Shown piece after piece: positions 1 to 9,524 of a stretch of DNA of 64,000 bases. The translations under genes and the position numbers were made by a program. Each line of letters starts with the position of its first letter. Position 1 is the first letter of the stretch. The notes beneath the pieces are model-generated. The model saw nothing but the letters and a program-made list of their open reading frames with translations. It did no database searches and had not been told where the DNA came from. The DNA is from Pycnopodia helianthoides (lineage: Eukaryota; Echinodermata; Asteroidea; Forcipulatida; Asteriidae): assembly GCA_032158295.1 (NCBI GenBank), contig CM063245.1, positions 4,946,700 through 5,010,699 of the forward strand. The letters run 5' to 3'.

Positions 1-936
1 ATGGTCAGCTCTGATAGAGTGGCTTTGCTACTGGATGATGGATTGCGGACTCAGCAGGGTGTTTTATTCTGAGATGGCTTGTCAAATTTGACATAGTGCC
101 ACCTTTGATTGAAACCGTTTTGAAACAAAAGCGGCTGGTTGCTTCGTTATCGGTCGTTGCTTTTCCAGCTTCATCAACTGCAGTACCCAAATGAACCCAT
201 ACAGCAGAACTTGTTTTTTTCTTGGACACAAGACGCAGTTCGCCTTCCTAAGCTTGGGCGATACCACGATATTATCGAATATCGCGATACTAGTTCTGAA
301 ACGATTACGATATCGGGTCACGTTTTTTTTAATCGTGATATCGGTAAATCGCGATATCGTTAAGTATCGCGATGTATTTCCTAGCCGAGACGATCTTGCA
401 ACAATAAATCTCCTTGTCGAGACGATATTGCACGAATAAATCTCCTTGTCGAGATGATTTGCTGCAACAAAGAGTTGCAAGTCACAGACCGCAACCGCAA
501 GATTCCCAAACAGATCCGATCCGACGGGGTTTAGTCTTCGGAAAAAACCAACATCAAAGCCTTAGCGGTCAGGCGGTCTCACACAGACGGGTGTTATCAC
601 GTGCATTATCACGTGCGTGTTGCGGACGTGCGAGTAGCGTGATCTAATTAGCTATGCACACATAAAGAACAGTCTGTCATGCGCAGTTAACACATTAAAT
701 GTGTGTAAGTAATAGGCCCAGGTTTTCAAACCATAGGTTTAGAGTAAAACCCGAAGAATAGGTGATTGGAATAACGATGGAAACAATAGGTCAATCATAG
801 CCACAACTCACACCGTGAGATTTGTAGTAGATTGACGTCATAAAAAAAAGCGCGATTATATCGAATATCGCGATACAATCTCGACGATATATCGTGGCTG
901 AGAAAAAGCGATATCGCCCAAGCTTACGCCTTCCAT
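1..936 (-). pseudogene. BED-type zinc-finger (ZBED / hAT-transposase-like) N-terminal fragment, interrupted
   Basis: On the minus strand the reading frame starts at an ATG at 936-934, is broken by an inserted element (249-926), and resumes from 248 to beyond base 1. The visible protein has a basic start (KKK), then the BED hallmarks: an aromatic pair spacing (SAVWVHLG), a KGG turn and SNLTSHLRIKH, which supplies the HxxxxH half of the zinc site. BED fingers bind DNA and occur in hAT transposases and domesticated ZBED genes. The first cysteine of the expected CxxC pair reads Ser here (SRFC), so the finger looks degenerate. Only the N-terminal ~85 residues fall in the window, so transposase and host gene cannot be told apart. 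Confidence 0.6.
249..926. mobile_element. Non-autonomous hAT-like DNA transposon, 678 bp, with 8-bp target duplication
   Basis: The left end reads TAAGCTTGGGCGATA and the right end is its inverted complement. The element is flanked by identical 8-bp copies CGCCTTCC at 241-248 and 927-934. Eight-base duplications are typical of hAT elements. The interior is rich in short palindromes built on ATCGCGAT and has no transposase. It sits in the first codons of the BED-finger fragment. Confidence 0.8.
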
Positions 937-1039
937 CTTCGAACGACTGCAGTATACTGGTGGCAAACTCAGTTTGGAGATAAATTGAAAGAGCCTACCA
1001 AACAAACTATCATGGTTAATATAGCCGATTATCACCTCA

Positions 1040-1190
1040 GACGTGTTTTTGTTTGTTTGTTCGTTTAGTCCCTGCCTAATTTCATGGGTCTTCCCAAGCT
1101 GGGATTTTACAACATCTAAAACTGAACATCTTCTCTTCATAGATCTTAAGGAAAATGGGTTACAGTGCAAGGAGCATTACATTTTTTTAT
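1040..1190 (+). repeat. SINE fragment (tRNA-headed family, body only)
   Basis: The segment resembles the body of the SINEs at 34514 and 44716: a TCCCTGCCTAATTTCATGGG-like stretch, then ACATCTAAAACTGA and a terminal GGTTACAGTG. The tRNA-like head is absent. Confidence 0.5.
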
Positions 1191-1686
1191 TTATTACAAA
1201 TAGTTTGTTCAAACTAACATTGAACCAAAATTAAAACTTGGGAAGATGGATGCTTATATTTTAGAAACCCCATTTTCAAATCAAGCCCGAGTTTGTGCGA
1301 CTATCACATAGGTTTATGACAACATGAACATCAGTTTGGCAGAATTCAAGTAACCGGAAACTTAAGTCAAGTCTTATTCTCGAGTTTTCTTTGACTTGTT
1401 TTGCACAAAATCTACTTTCATTTATTTCATGGCTATATTTTACTTTTCCCAACAATATGATATATTTATTATAGCTATAAACTACATTAAACTAAATTAT
1501 TTGAAGAAACAGAATCACGCACACGTAATATAATTGGGACCAACTTGGTCCCACAAATTTGAATACGTGCAAGACTTGCACAAAAATATTTCTACATTAA
1601 ATGTAGCCTTTTGTCAAGGCCATTGTGGCTTGGACAGCTTTGTAAACAGGAACGAGAGACCACGCGCGCGGCCCGAGTGGCGAAGC

Positions 1687-1868
1687 CACGAGGGCCTTTT
1701 CCAGCTTGTTTGCGGTTTTTGTAATGAATTATTCATGAAGTATGAAACGTGCGTTATGCACTTCTGATTGGTTTGGACTTTTGCTACCTTTTCGGGTAGC
1801 AAAAGTCGAGATTATAAAGAAACACATAAGAAACCGCAAACAAGTTGGAAAAGGCCCTCGTGGTCTCC
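1687..1868. repeat. Hairpin element with ~33-bp inverted arms
   Basis: An arm beginning CCACGAGGGCCTTTTCC at 1687 is matched by its inverted copy ending near 1866. A second perfect 11-bp hairpin (CTTTTGCTACC and complement) sits between the arms. No coding capacity. This fills the stretch left of ABCC1-like exon 7. Confidence 0.6.
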
Positions 1869-2008
1869 CATTTCAGTCACTTGGCATCGCAGCTCCAAGA
1901 CACGAAGGCCCTGAAAAAAGACTACATTAAATGCTGATTCTGCCTCTCAACTCTACCCAACTCCCATCCCTGGTCAACAAATACTTTCATTTACTGTAAA
2001 TAACTTAC

Positions 2009-2131
2009 TTGGATCTTTCCTTCCTCCAGGCTTGAAGAAATCCTGGCATCACTGTAGCTGCCTTATCTCTCTCTAGCAGTGACCATAAATCTGTCTCAGT
2101 CAGAGTCTTCTTGTATCCCTGAATGACCATA
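2009..2131 (-). CDS. ABCC1: ABCC1-like exon 7
   Basis: A 123-bp exon beginning with one base that completes a Ser codon and ending in phase 2 before GTAAGT. It encodes MVIQGYKKTLTETDLWSL and more of linker L0. The next exon is not visible and lies left of base 1. Confidence 0.9.
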
Positions 2132-5100
2132 CTTTGTTAAGAGAACAAAGATCTTCTTTTTAATTGAGTGTGATGGACACGCGATTGATTTTAATGAAAC
2201 AGGTAGACACTTCTAATAAGGGAATAAAAGAGCGGCAAAGAGGTCTTAAATGGTCGTTTAAAACCAGCTGTGATAAACGAGCTGAAGACAGATTTTACAC
2301 TGAGTACCATACGTATTAATTGCATTACGCGTTACTAGCGCCCGCTAATTTGCATATTGATCATGTGCCAGTATTCTACACTATTAGGAAAAGGGATCGG
2401 ACTTAATCTCCAATGCAAAATTAACATCTATTAAAAATATACAAGTCTTTTTGATAGGTAAGTAGTTTACAACAGTTGGTAGTTTTTTTCAAAGTATTTG
2501 AAAGATATGACTCATGCACCAAGGATTTTCCTGCATGACTTGGACATCACTGAGTACTTAAACCAGTAGTTTTCACATACATTGGTGAAGGGTAAAAACC
2601 CATACCATAGAGACACATGTTGGTTACCATTTCTGCTTGTTTATCTCTCACTACTTTAACCCTCTTGCTGTATGACCATTCAATACCATTCAAGTGGTTT
2701 TGAATGATAGATAAACTATGCCAGCCTGAAATATGATACCATGAGGGAACGCATGTACACAGTACACAGTTAGTTCTGTGCACAGTTGTGCCACCGTACA
2801 CAACCTTGGCAGTCGAATGGTTTCAAATGGTTGGTCAACTCACTGGAAAATGTTGCCAAGAGTCACTGACAGTAGGAGGGTTAAAAGTCTTGCAGGCCTA
2901 ATATTTTGTTCTAGTCAGGGCAGGGCATTTTTCCTTTGGTGAAGGGAACCTCTATGAAGGAAATGTAAATATGTTCAGGAGCATCTCAAGAGGCATCTAG
3001 GCAATGACCGCTGGCGTGGAGGCTGCAAGGCATTTGTGAGTTAGCTTTGAATAATGTCTGGAACAGTGACTTGCTTGGTCACAAGTGATTTCTTTAAATT
3101 TGAATTTCTCAGAGTAGAGACAGTTGCTATGTCACATTATTATTATTATTATTATTATTGTTATTATTATTATTGTTGTTATTATTATTAAAAACACTCC
3201 TTGCAGCCCAAAGGCTGAATTGCACAGTGATTGTACATGAATTAAAAAACATCAACAACAAAATAAATACAGAGCAAAATTGAAAACTTCTAAACTAAAC
3301 AACTTTAACAGAAACAACAGCAATACATTCTAAAAATTTTAGTTCGTATACAGATAAAAATATTACATTCATTTGTTAAGTAATCTGGTGAGGTATGGCA
3401 CAGGACTGTTCTTAAAATCTGTTTGAGGTGAAAGAGTATTCATCATTAACGATTGGTTTGATCTAAGGCTCATAGAATGGCAGCTCGGGGCAAGCTTTTG
3501 CGTAATGTAACAGACTGCTATCATCCATACACAATCCTGAATGAATACGCATGGCACAATGGTACCACGCTTTGCCCGTCTGGAGGTTGCTATACAATAA
3601 CTTGCCCGGAATCACGTGGCGTACCAACACTGTCTTTTCTTAGTCCGGGAATCCAATTTAGAATCCAATTGAGTCATTGTACCCAGGCATTATTCAAAAT
3701 CTAATTTAGATGGCTTAGCCACTACTGCCTCTGTGAAGAACAATGCCAGGGCCTCAGGTCAACCCCTACTTTCCGTAGAGCTGTTAAAATCAAAATACTT
3801 CTCTGAGCAATTTCCTGCTAATCAAAATTAAGCAGGAAACCAGCAAAGATGGTACATGTAATACATTTTGGCTGGTAACCTTAAGCAGAATTGTTTTGTG
3901 CTTAGCTACTTTTTTTTTACTTAAACAGCTCTATGTAATTGGGCCGAGGTCTTGGAGTCTATTACCCAAAACTCAGTTATAACACAGAAAAAGAAATAGA
4001 GAGAGATTACCTTGAAAACCAGCTGAATGTAATCTTTGAGATGAATGAGGCAGTGGCTTCAGGGCAAGGATTCTGCAGACAATCAAAGAGAATTCAACAA
4101 TAGAATACAAAGGGGCACGTTGCCTTCGGATCGGGCGCTTTGGCTATAAAAAGCGTTGTTATAAAATGAATATGGGCGGAAAGATATTTTCAAAGTAGTC
4201 TATAACAATTCACATAAATACCCATTGAAATTGTGTGTTTTTTTGAAATTGTGTGTAATTTCATGACAGAACACAGTGCGCTATTTTGTGGAACCAAATT
4301 TGTGACTCAACAATATGGCAGACCGTATGTTCTGCTGGTTGTATTTCAAGAGGCAAATTTTCCTTTTTTTAATCACTACTCACTAATTACACCACACTGT
4401 GGGTGTTTTTGTGCATGAACAACTCTTGAAAAGGATAAGGAGCAACAGTGTTTTTTTTTGTCTCGATTGTACTCAGAAAAGAGAGAGATCCGTGCAGAGC
4501 AGCTAGGTACATTTCACACGAGGTGGACTTGACAACACTGTGTTGGTAGGACCATGAACCCCTGCTTATTTCTTGCGTGAAAAGGCCTTTAGACTATTTC
4601 TTCCGTTTCAGGGGCAGTTACAGGTTGAATGGCTTCTGACTGCCCCCCCCCAACAAAGATATCAACAAAATAGGGAGACCACCAACTTTAGGGCTAGATG
4701 GCCCAGTTGGTAGAGTTAATCCGGAGGTTGCAGGTTCAAGTCCCGCTCTAGTAAATTGTCCTTTCTTCAACCCAAAACTATTTCTTCTGCTCAGCAAAAT
4801 TGTTATGCACCTTGCAAGCTACATGTAAATGCAGATAAAGTCCACTTTGGGCAAATTTCTCACCGTGTCTGATAAAGTTGAATATTTCGGACGACTGTCG
4901 ACGATTGCTGAACACACAAGTTGAACCAGCACCAGAGCATAGAAGATGTAAAACGTCACAAACCGAATCAGGTCCAACTGTGTCTGGAATTAAAACAAGA
5001 CAAAACCTTTGAAAAATGGAGAGAAAAAAATTGACAAGCTGCAAGATTTTGATCACCAAAAAATGTTACACAACACATAGGACCCACAGCTTTAAGTGCA

Positions 5101-8100
5101 ATCCGAAGGATGAAGCAACAATGGATGGGAAGGGTATAGATTTGGTAGATACTCAACAAATTTATGACCATACAAACTTACTTGATGAGAAGCACTGCAG
5201 CTGTTGATATCATAAGAAAGGATTTCTTTCACACTAATATGGTTTGGAAAATGTTTTCACCCAAAAACATTTGAATCTGAGAAACGATTCATGCATGGAT
5301 CCTTTCTCAGACACCTGAGGGTCAGTGTCCATTCGCAAATGTTGCGGCCAGAGATGCAGTTGGTACCCACTGTCAACTCGCAAAACATGGATAGATTTGA
5401 CGCTCTAGTGAAAATATTGCGACAATGTTTTGCCTTTTCTCAGGAAGTAGACATTGTATTCAGCTGAAATTTTCACATGTGACTTTTCTTGATTTTTTCT
5501 TTATAATGTTACTTATAAATCAGTATTTGCTGACAAAATACAATCTATGACCCTACCTTTAAGTGTCTTGCTTTAAAAGACTTGAGTGTTAAGACTGGGA
5601 CCTGAACCCCCACTCTGCTGATCCGAACCACCAGAGCTTGGGTCTGGTGCACTTGACTGTTCAGCCACGACACACCACTGGCATGTATTGGGAAAATTAC
5701 TAGCAACTGGAAGTCACAAGGCAGGGTGCCTCCCATCAGAATGGTGCAAGGGGAAATACTGAACTGTAACATACCTGCTCCAGTGCCGTGTATATTTTAG
5801 ATATGAACTCCACAATACCACAGATGGCTAGCAGACACCAAAATACAAACAGCATCCATGATGACTGGACTCCTTTCACCCTCTCAATCTGGATGATTAG
5901 AAACACCAGGATCTGAAAGAAGGGTAGATCATGATAAGTTTAGATCTGGTTTTTCCGACAAGGCAAAAGAGAGAGAGAGAAAACAACATGATCAGTTTCT
6001 CAAAAAAGAAGAGCCTAACAAAACATGTCAGTTGATGTCACAGCTTATTAAACAAGAGTGGTGACAATTATGATATAGTTTGGATACCCTTGAAAGAACA
6101 CAGAAACTGACATGCAACTCGGTAATTGCACAGTGTTTTCCATCTACTATTGGCCTACAGGTTTTTTCTCTAGGCACCCTGCTAAAAGCAACACAGTTGA
6201 AATGAAAAACCTGGTAATACAACAAAAATCAACATCTAAAATAAATCACTTGGCTAATAAATGCATCAAGGTATGAGATTTTAGTTGAACATGTTGAATG
6301 CCAAGTGCAACAAATTACAACTCTTTTACCCACAGGTGCATTGTGTTGAATTTAGCAGGGCTAGCGATCTATAGCACTAAAAATGAGGGAAAGAGAGAAA
6401 TCAACAGGTCATGCCCAGTTTCATGGCGCTGCTTACCACAGAATTATGCGCTTACAGCGTCCTGTTAAGCATGTAATTCTATGGGCTGTAAGCACAACAT
6501 TCTACCGTAAGTAGTGCCATGAAGTTGGACCCAACTTTGCCTGGGGGTAATATCATAGAGCTGCTTGAGTAGAAAATATTGCTTAAAACTTTTTCTGCTT
6601 AGCAAAAATACACAGGATACCAGTCAAAAATGGTACATGTTACATTATATTTTGGCTGGTAACCGTAATCTGGTAAGCACAATGTTGCTGTGCTTAGCAA
6701 CTTCTGTGCTTAAGCAGCTCTATGAAACTGGGCCCTGATGAGGAGGTCTTAGGTTTCATTTCTGCCCTAGCTTTGCCTGCAGATTTTTTTTTATCTCCAG
6801 GAACACAAAAACACGGAGCATACAATTAGTGGTTGAAATTGAGGGGAAAGGTTTTATTTAAGTTGCCAGTTACAGGTGACCTTAATCTTCCTCTCCTATG
6901 TCACTCTGTCACTCCACACCAAAATGTTTGGACTTAGATAAGATTGGTATGCCTGACCCAGTGATAAGCAACTGTTATTTGTTCCTAAACTCACAGCCCT
7001 CAGTCCAATTGAATCCTTCACTTCAGCAAGGAGGACATAGACGGATTTGGGAGGGTAAGGGTCAATTGTTAAATTTGTCCTGAATTAAGAATTTATTCCT
7101 AGAAATTGAAAAATCAATTGACAAATTGACCAGGATTTTATTCAAGCAATGCTGATTGTTTTTTTCTTACCATCGTCAGAGCTGTAAGTGCCGGTGTGAG
7201 GAGGTATACTGCCGCTACTTGACGAGATGGCAAGATGACTTCAGCGATAGCTAACCCTACATCAACCAGTGGAACCAATATCATGAGGGCACTCAGAACC
7301 TTATGGCAGAAAGCAGCAGGATGCATTCACATTTATTTCAATGCTGTCATTTGGGGTTAATAATAAATTAATTACTGTGGCATAACAATGGCATTATTAT
7401 AATTTCTTTTTTAAAGTATCAATGATCTTATAAAATATATAATTTGGGGTTAAACAAAGAAAAAATTAAAAGAATTCAACCATGTCAGTTCCCTGAGTAT
7501 ACAGCCGGTGTTGTAAAATGTGTAGCGCACTAAGCTAAATCAATCACAACAGGTTTTTTGCCCTTACAGGTACCCATTTACTCCTGGGTGAAGAGAAGCA
7601 AATAAAACTACATGTAAGTGTCTTACTCAAGGACACTTAGGTGTCAAGAACCAGGATTTGAACCCAAACTCTGATGACTTAGCCACCAAAACGTGAGTCC
7701 GATGCACTAAACCACTCGGCAACAACAGTGTCGTAAAATGTTTCAATTGCTGGAATTCCCTACCCAGCTCATCGTCTGCAAATCAATTCAAATCTGGACT
7801 TGAGAAGCACTGGTCTGACCATCCATTGAAATACAGCCCATAATTTATCATCAATGTTATAGTTTTCTAGCCAAGAGGGGCAAATAATTGTGGGCTTTAA
7901 GTCACTTCATCCAGGTAAATTCAGGTAAACGAGAGGCAAATCGAGATGCATTAATGCCAGACAGATTTTACAACTTAAGAATTTTTGTGAATTACCGTTT
8001 TGATCCTGTGTAGGCAAGAGACTTGGATGTAACCTTGATCGTGCGTCTTGATGTAGTGGAGATAGCAAGGCGTAACCAGCCAGATGAAGAGTAATGGGAG

Positions 8101-9322
8101 CCATGACAGCACTGTTTCTTGGAAGCAAGGCGACAGGTCAGGATTGCTGGAATTCAAAAGAGCCGGTTCCTGCAAACACACAAACAAAGACAGGGGAAAA
8201 AGGAGAACAAGCATAAAGAGCAGGAGATACAGGGAACATGGTAGGCCCAACATACTAACTAGTAATAATTCAATGAGTTGAATTAGGACCTTCAGAGTGA
8301 ACATAATTTTATTATTTTGTTTTACCCATACATTGATGAGTGTACCCACTGTATTCATGGTACTTTCCCCGAATCCTGTGAAAAAAAAAACAATGGCATA
8401 TTACTCAGGTGGGATTCGAGCCCACAAACTTTGCCATTCTAGAGTAAGTGTCTTACCACTAGACCACTGAGATTGACCAGTAGCTAGAGGCAGTTCGAAT
8501 CCTATAACATGTATTTTATCTCCGATGCAAATTTAACCTCTATATTATTATAACAGTTTTGACCTGAAATCTGAGAGGGGTTGCTGCCTGCGTATAAATT
8601 ACATTAGTTGCCATGTGAAACTACGAGTACATTGGATTTGGAAAGCTAGGTGGAAGAAAAAACTACAGGTAATTTTGTACAGTAAAGATGTTTTGAGCAA
8701 TACTTTTGGATTGAATAGGGAAATAATTCTGAGCAATTAATTAAAAAAGTTTTTCAATAACTTTGAGAAAGGTTAGTAATTTAAACAGATTTAATTGGTC
8801 TGCAACTGTCGGGTGGGAGGATGGAGGGTTACGATTATAGAAACTAGTACTAAAAAAAAATACAGGTAGTAGTACTAGTAGAGTACTACTTTCTTCACAA
8901 GTTCAAGTTCAAAATTAATTACAACTCTTCTTGCGCTTCAATTTTTTTCTAATTTTAAAGAATGGCAAAGATCAGGGAATGCTGCTAGCTGGATATGTAA
9001 ACTTCGTTCCTCCATACAGATTAACTTACAATAGTTACATTCCAACATTTTAATTTGGCTTGTATTTTGTAAATAGGCATGGAAGTCCCCTACCATCACG
9101 TGATGAGCTTCATGTGACCTGCTTCTGCAGACGCTATAGGACCGAGTTGAGCAAGTTTACAAACTGAATGGGAAACTCTTTAAAAGTATCAGAATAATAT
9201 GTCCGCATGTAGCTTATTTGATTAAAACCTACACAATTATGACCAATGCATTAACCTCTTACCCAAAATTTATAGTTTCCGCAAAAGCCTTTCCAATTTG
9301 ATGCAGGATTATTATTTGCCAT
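2009..9322 (-). CDS. ABCC1: ABC transporter subfamily C, MRP1/ABCC1-type (5' part, exons 1-7)
   Basis: This is an ATP-driven efflux pump of glutathione, glucuronide and drug conjugates at the plasma membrane. Seven exons (9322-9263, 8169-7996, 7299-7171, 5912-5775, 4983-4864, 4072-4011, 2131-2009) join in one frame for 268 codons. They cover TMD0, the extra N-terminal five-helix domain, and the start of linker L0. Residues 1-20 hold GFC and exon 2 holds NPDLSPCFQETVLSW; their two cysteines match Cys7 and Cys32 of human MRP1. Later landmarks are HDQGYIQ, QIERVKGVQSS, TQLDLIRFVTFYIF, NPCPEATASFISKITFSWF and GYKKTLTETDLWSL, all in the MRP1 order. The N-S-S sequon after residue 25 could be glycosylated. 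The core membrane domains and both ATPase domains lie left of the window. The paralogue (ABCC1 versus ABCC2/3) is inferred from similarity only. Confidence 0.93.
2656..2884. mobile_element. piggyBac-like MITE, copy 1 (TTAA target)
   Basis: TTAA flanks both ends. The termini begin CCCTCTTGCTG and CCCTCCTACTG (read inward). It is related to the copies at 10204 and 29220, and lies in an intron of the ABCC1-like gene. The TTAA target with CCCT-starting ends is the piggyBac pattern. Confidence 0.7.
3137..3190. repeat. (ATT)n microsatellite
   Basis: Runs of TTATTATTATTATTATT with a few interruptions, in an intron of the ABCC1-like gene. Confidence 0.9.
3778..3945. repeat. GGGCCCAATTTCAT-family MITE (degenerate copy)
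   Basis: It shares the family core (GGTACATGTA, GGCTGGTAACC, TTGTGCTTAGCTACTTTTT) and ends AACAGCTCTATGTAATTGGGCC. The left terminus is decayed. Confidence 0.6.
4011..4072 (-). CDS. ABCC1: ABCC1-like exon 6
   Basis: A 62-bp exon, entering in phase 0 and leaving in phase 2, with acceptor TCTGCAG and donor GTAATC. It encodes NPCPEATASFISKITFSWF, the linker helix that leads to the core transporter. Confidence 0.93.
4690..4770 (+). repeat. tRNA-headed SINE, short copy
   Basis: GGGCTAGATGGCCCAGTTGG (A-box-like) is followed by GGTTCAAGTCCCGC (B box), then a TTCAACCC tail. It is the same family as 14248. The anticodon arm is shortened, so it is not a working tRNA. Confidence 0.6.
4864..4983 (-). 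CDS. ABCC1: ABCC1-like exon 5
   Basis: The exon has 40 codons, phase 0 at both ends, with acceptor ATTCCAG and donor GTGAGAAA. It encodes the fifth TMD0 helix (FVTFYIFYALVLVQLVCSA) and the D-S-R-P loop seen in MRP1. Confidence 0.9.
5555..5690 (-). repeat. tRNA-Leu-derived SINE fragment
   Basis: On the minus strand it reads GTCGTGGCTGAACAGTC, then CCAGACCCAAGCTCTGG and GGGGTTCAGGTCCCAGTC, then AAGCAAGACACTTAA. The same layout is seen at 49488. Confidence 0.65.
5775..5912 (-). CDS. ABCC1: ABCC1-like exon 4
   Basis: The exon has 46 codons, phase 0 at both ends, with acceptor CTTTCAG and donor GTATGTTA. It contains QIERVKGVQSS, matching the MRP1 QLERRKGVQSS loop, then a transmembrane helix. Confidence 0.93.
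6413..6532. repeat. Short GGGCCC-family MITE (subfamily B)
   Basis: The termini GCCCAGTTTCATGGCGCTGC and GTGCCATGAAGTTGGACCC are inverted complements. A TTACCAC.GAATTATGCGCTTAC core is shared with 16197, 19401 and 50904. Confidence 0.7.
6543..6735. repeat. GGGCCCAATTTCAT-family MITE (subfamily A)
   Basis: It begins with ATCATAGAGCTGCTTGAG and ends CTTAAGCAGCTCTATGAAAC followed by TGGGCCC. The core has AGGATACCAGTC and GGCTGGTAACC. Confidence 0.75.
7171..7299 (-). CDS. ABCC1: ABCC1-like exon 3
   Basis: The exon has 43 codons, phase 0 at both ends, with donor GTAAGAAA. It encodes two hydrophobic helices (SALMILVPLVDVGLAIAEV and VAAVYLLTPALTALTM) in the TMD0 position. Confidence 0.88.
7511..7730 (-). 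repeat. tRNA-Leu-derived SINE, second type
   Basis: Read on the minus strand it has GCCGAGTGGTTTAGTGCATC, an ACTCACG anticodon-like loop and a GGTTCAAATCC B box, then AAGACACTTAC and CAGGAGTAAATGGGTACCTG. It is related to 29785-30145. Confidence 0.65.
7996..8169 (-). CDS. ABCC1: ABCC1-like exon 2
   Basis: The exon has 58 codons, phase 0 at both ends, with acceptor TTTGCAG and donor GTAATT. It holds the first transmembrane helix of TMD0 (ETVLSWLPLLFIWLVTPCYL) and the conserved HDQGYIQ loop. Confidence 0.92.
8405..8482 (-). repeat. tRNA-like segment (SINE head or tRNA pseudogene)
   Basis: The minus strand reads CTCAGTGGTCTAGTGG (A box), and a perfect T arm GTGGGCTCGAATCCCAC closes onto CTGAG, pairing with the 5' CTCAG. 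The anticodon/variable region is too long and does not fold cleanly, so a functional tRNA is unlikely. Confidence 0.4.
9263..9322 (-). CDS. ABCC1: ABCC1-like exon 1 (start)
   Basis: This exon has 20 codons from ATG at 9322, in a strong Kozak context (ACCATGG on the minus strand). It ends TTTTGG before a GTAAGAGG donor, phase 0. It encodes the extracellular N-terminus with the GFC motif. Confidence 0.88.
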
Positions 9323-9496
9323 GGTGCCACGTTTGGTGGTGGAACTGGAAGTTGTAGGCAGCGCCTTTATTTTTTATGGGTGTTTGTGTTTTTTTCAAGG
9401 CGATGCGGGGAAGAGCGCCCTCAACAGTTTCCCCGGGGTGATGCAGAGCGCCCTCAAGCAGTTAATAATTATTTGCCGGTGTTGCAACATCAAGCA
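9323..9496. promoter_or_regulatory. Bidirectional promoter between ABCC1-like and UBFD1
   Basis: Only 174 bp separate the two start codons, which point away from each other. The segment holds an ETS-like core (ACTGGAAGTTG), a TTATTTTTTATGGG stretch and two imperfect copies of an AGCGCCCTCAA motif. Both 5' UTRs must lie here unless an upstream noncoding exon exists. The shared promoter is inferred from spacing. Confidence 0.7.
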
Positions 9497-9524
9497 ATGA
9501 TGGCGACGAACAGCGAAGATCCAG
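9497..9524 (+). CDS. UBFD1: UBFD1 exon 1
   Basis: ATGATGGCG... to CCAG before donor GTAAAAAA, leaving in phase 1. It fits exon 2 exactly, but the assignment rests on phase and position because this N-terminus is not conserved. Confidence 0.65.
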
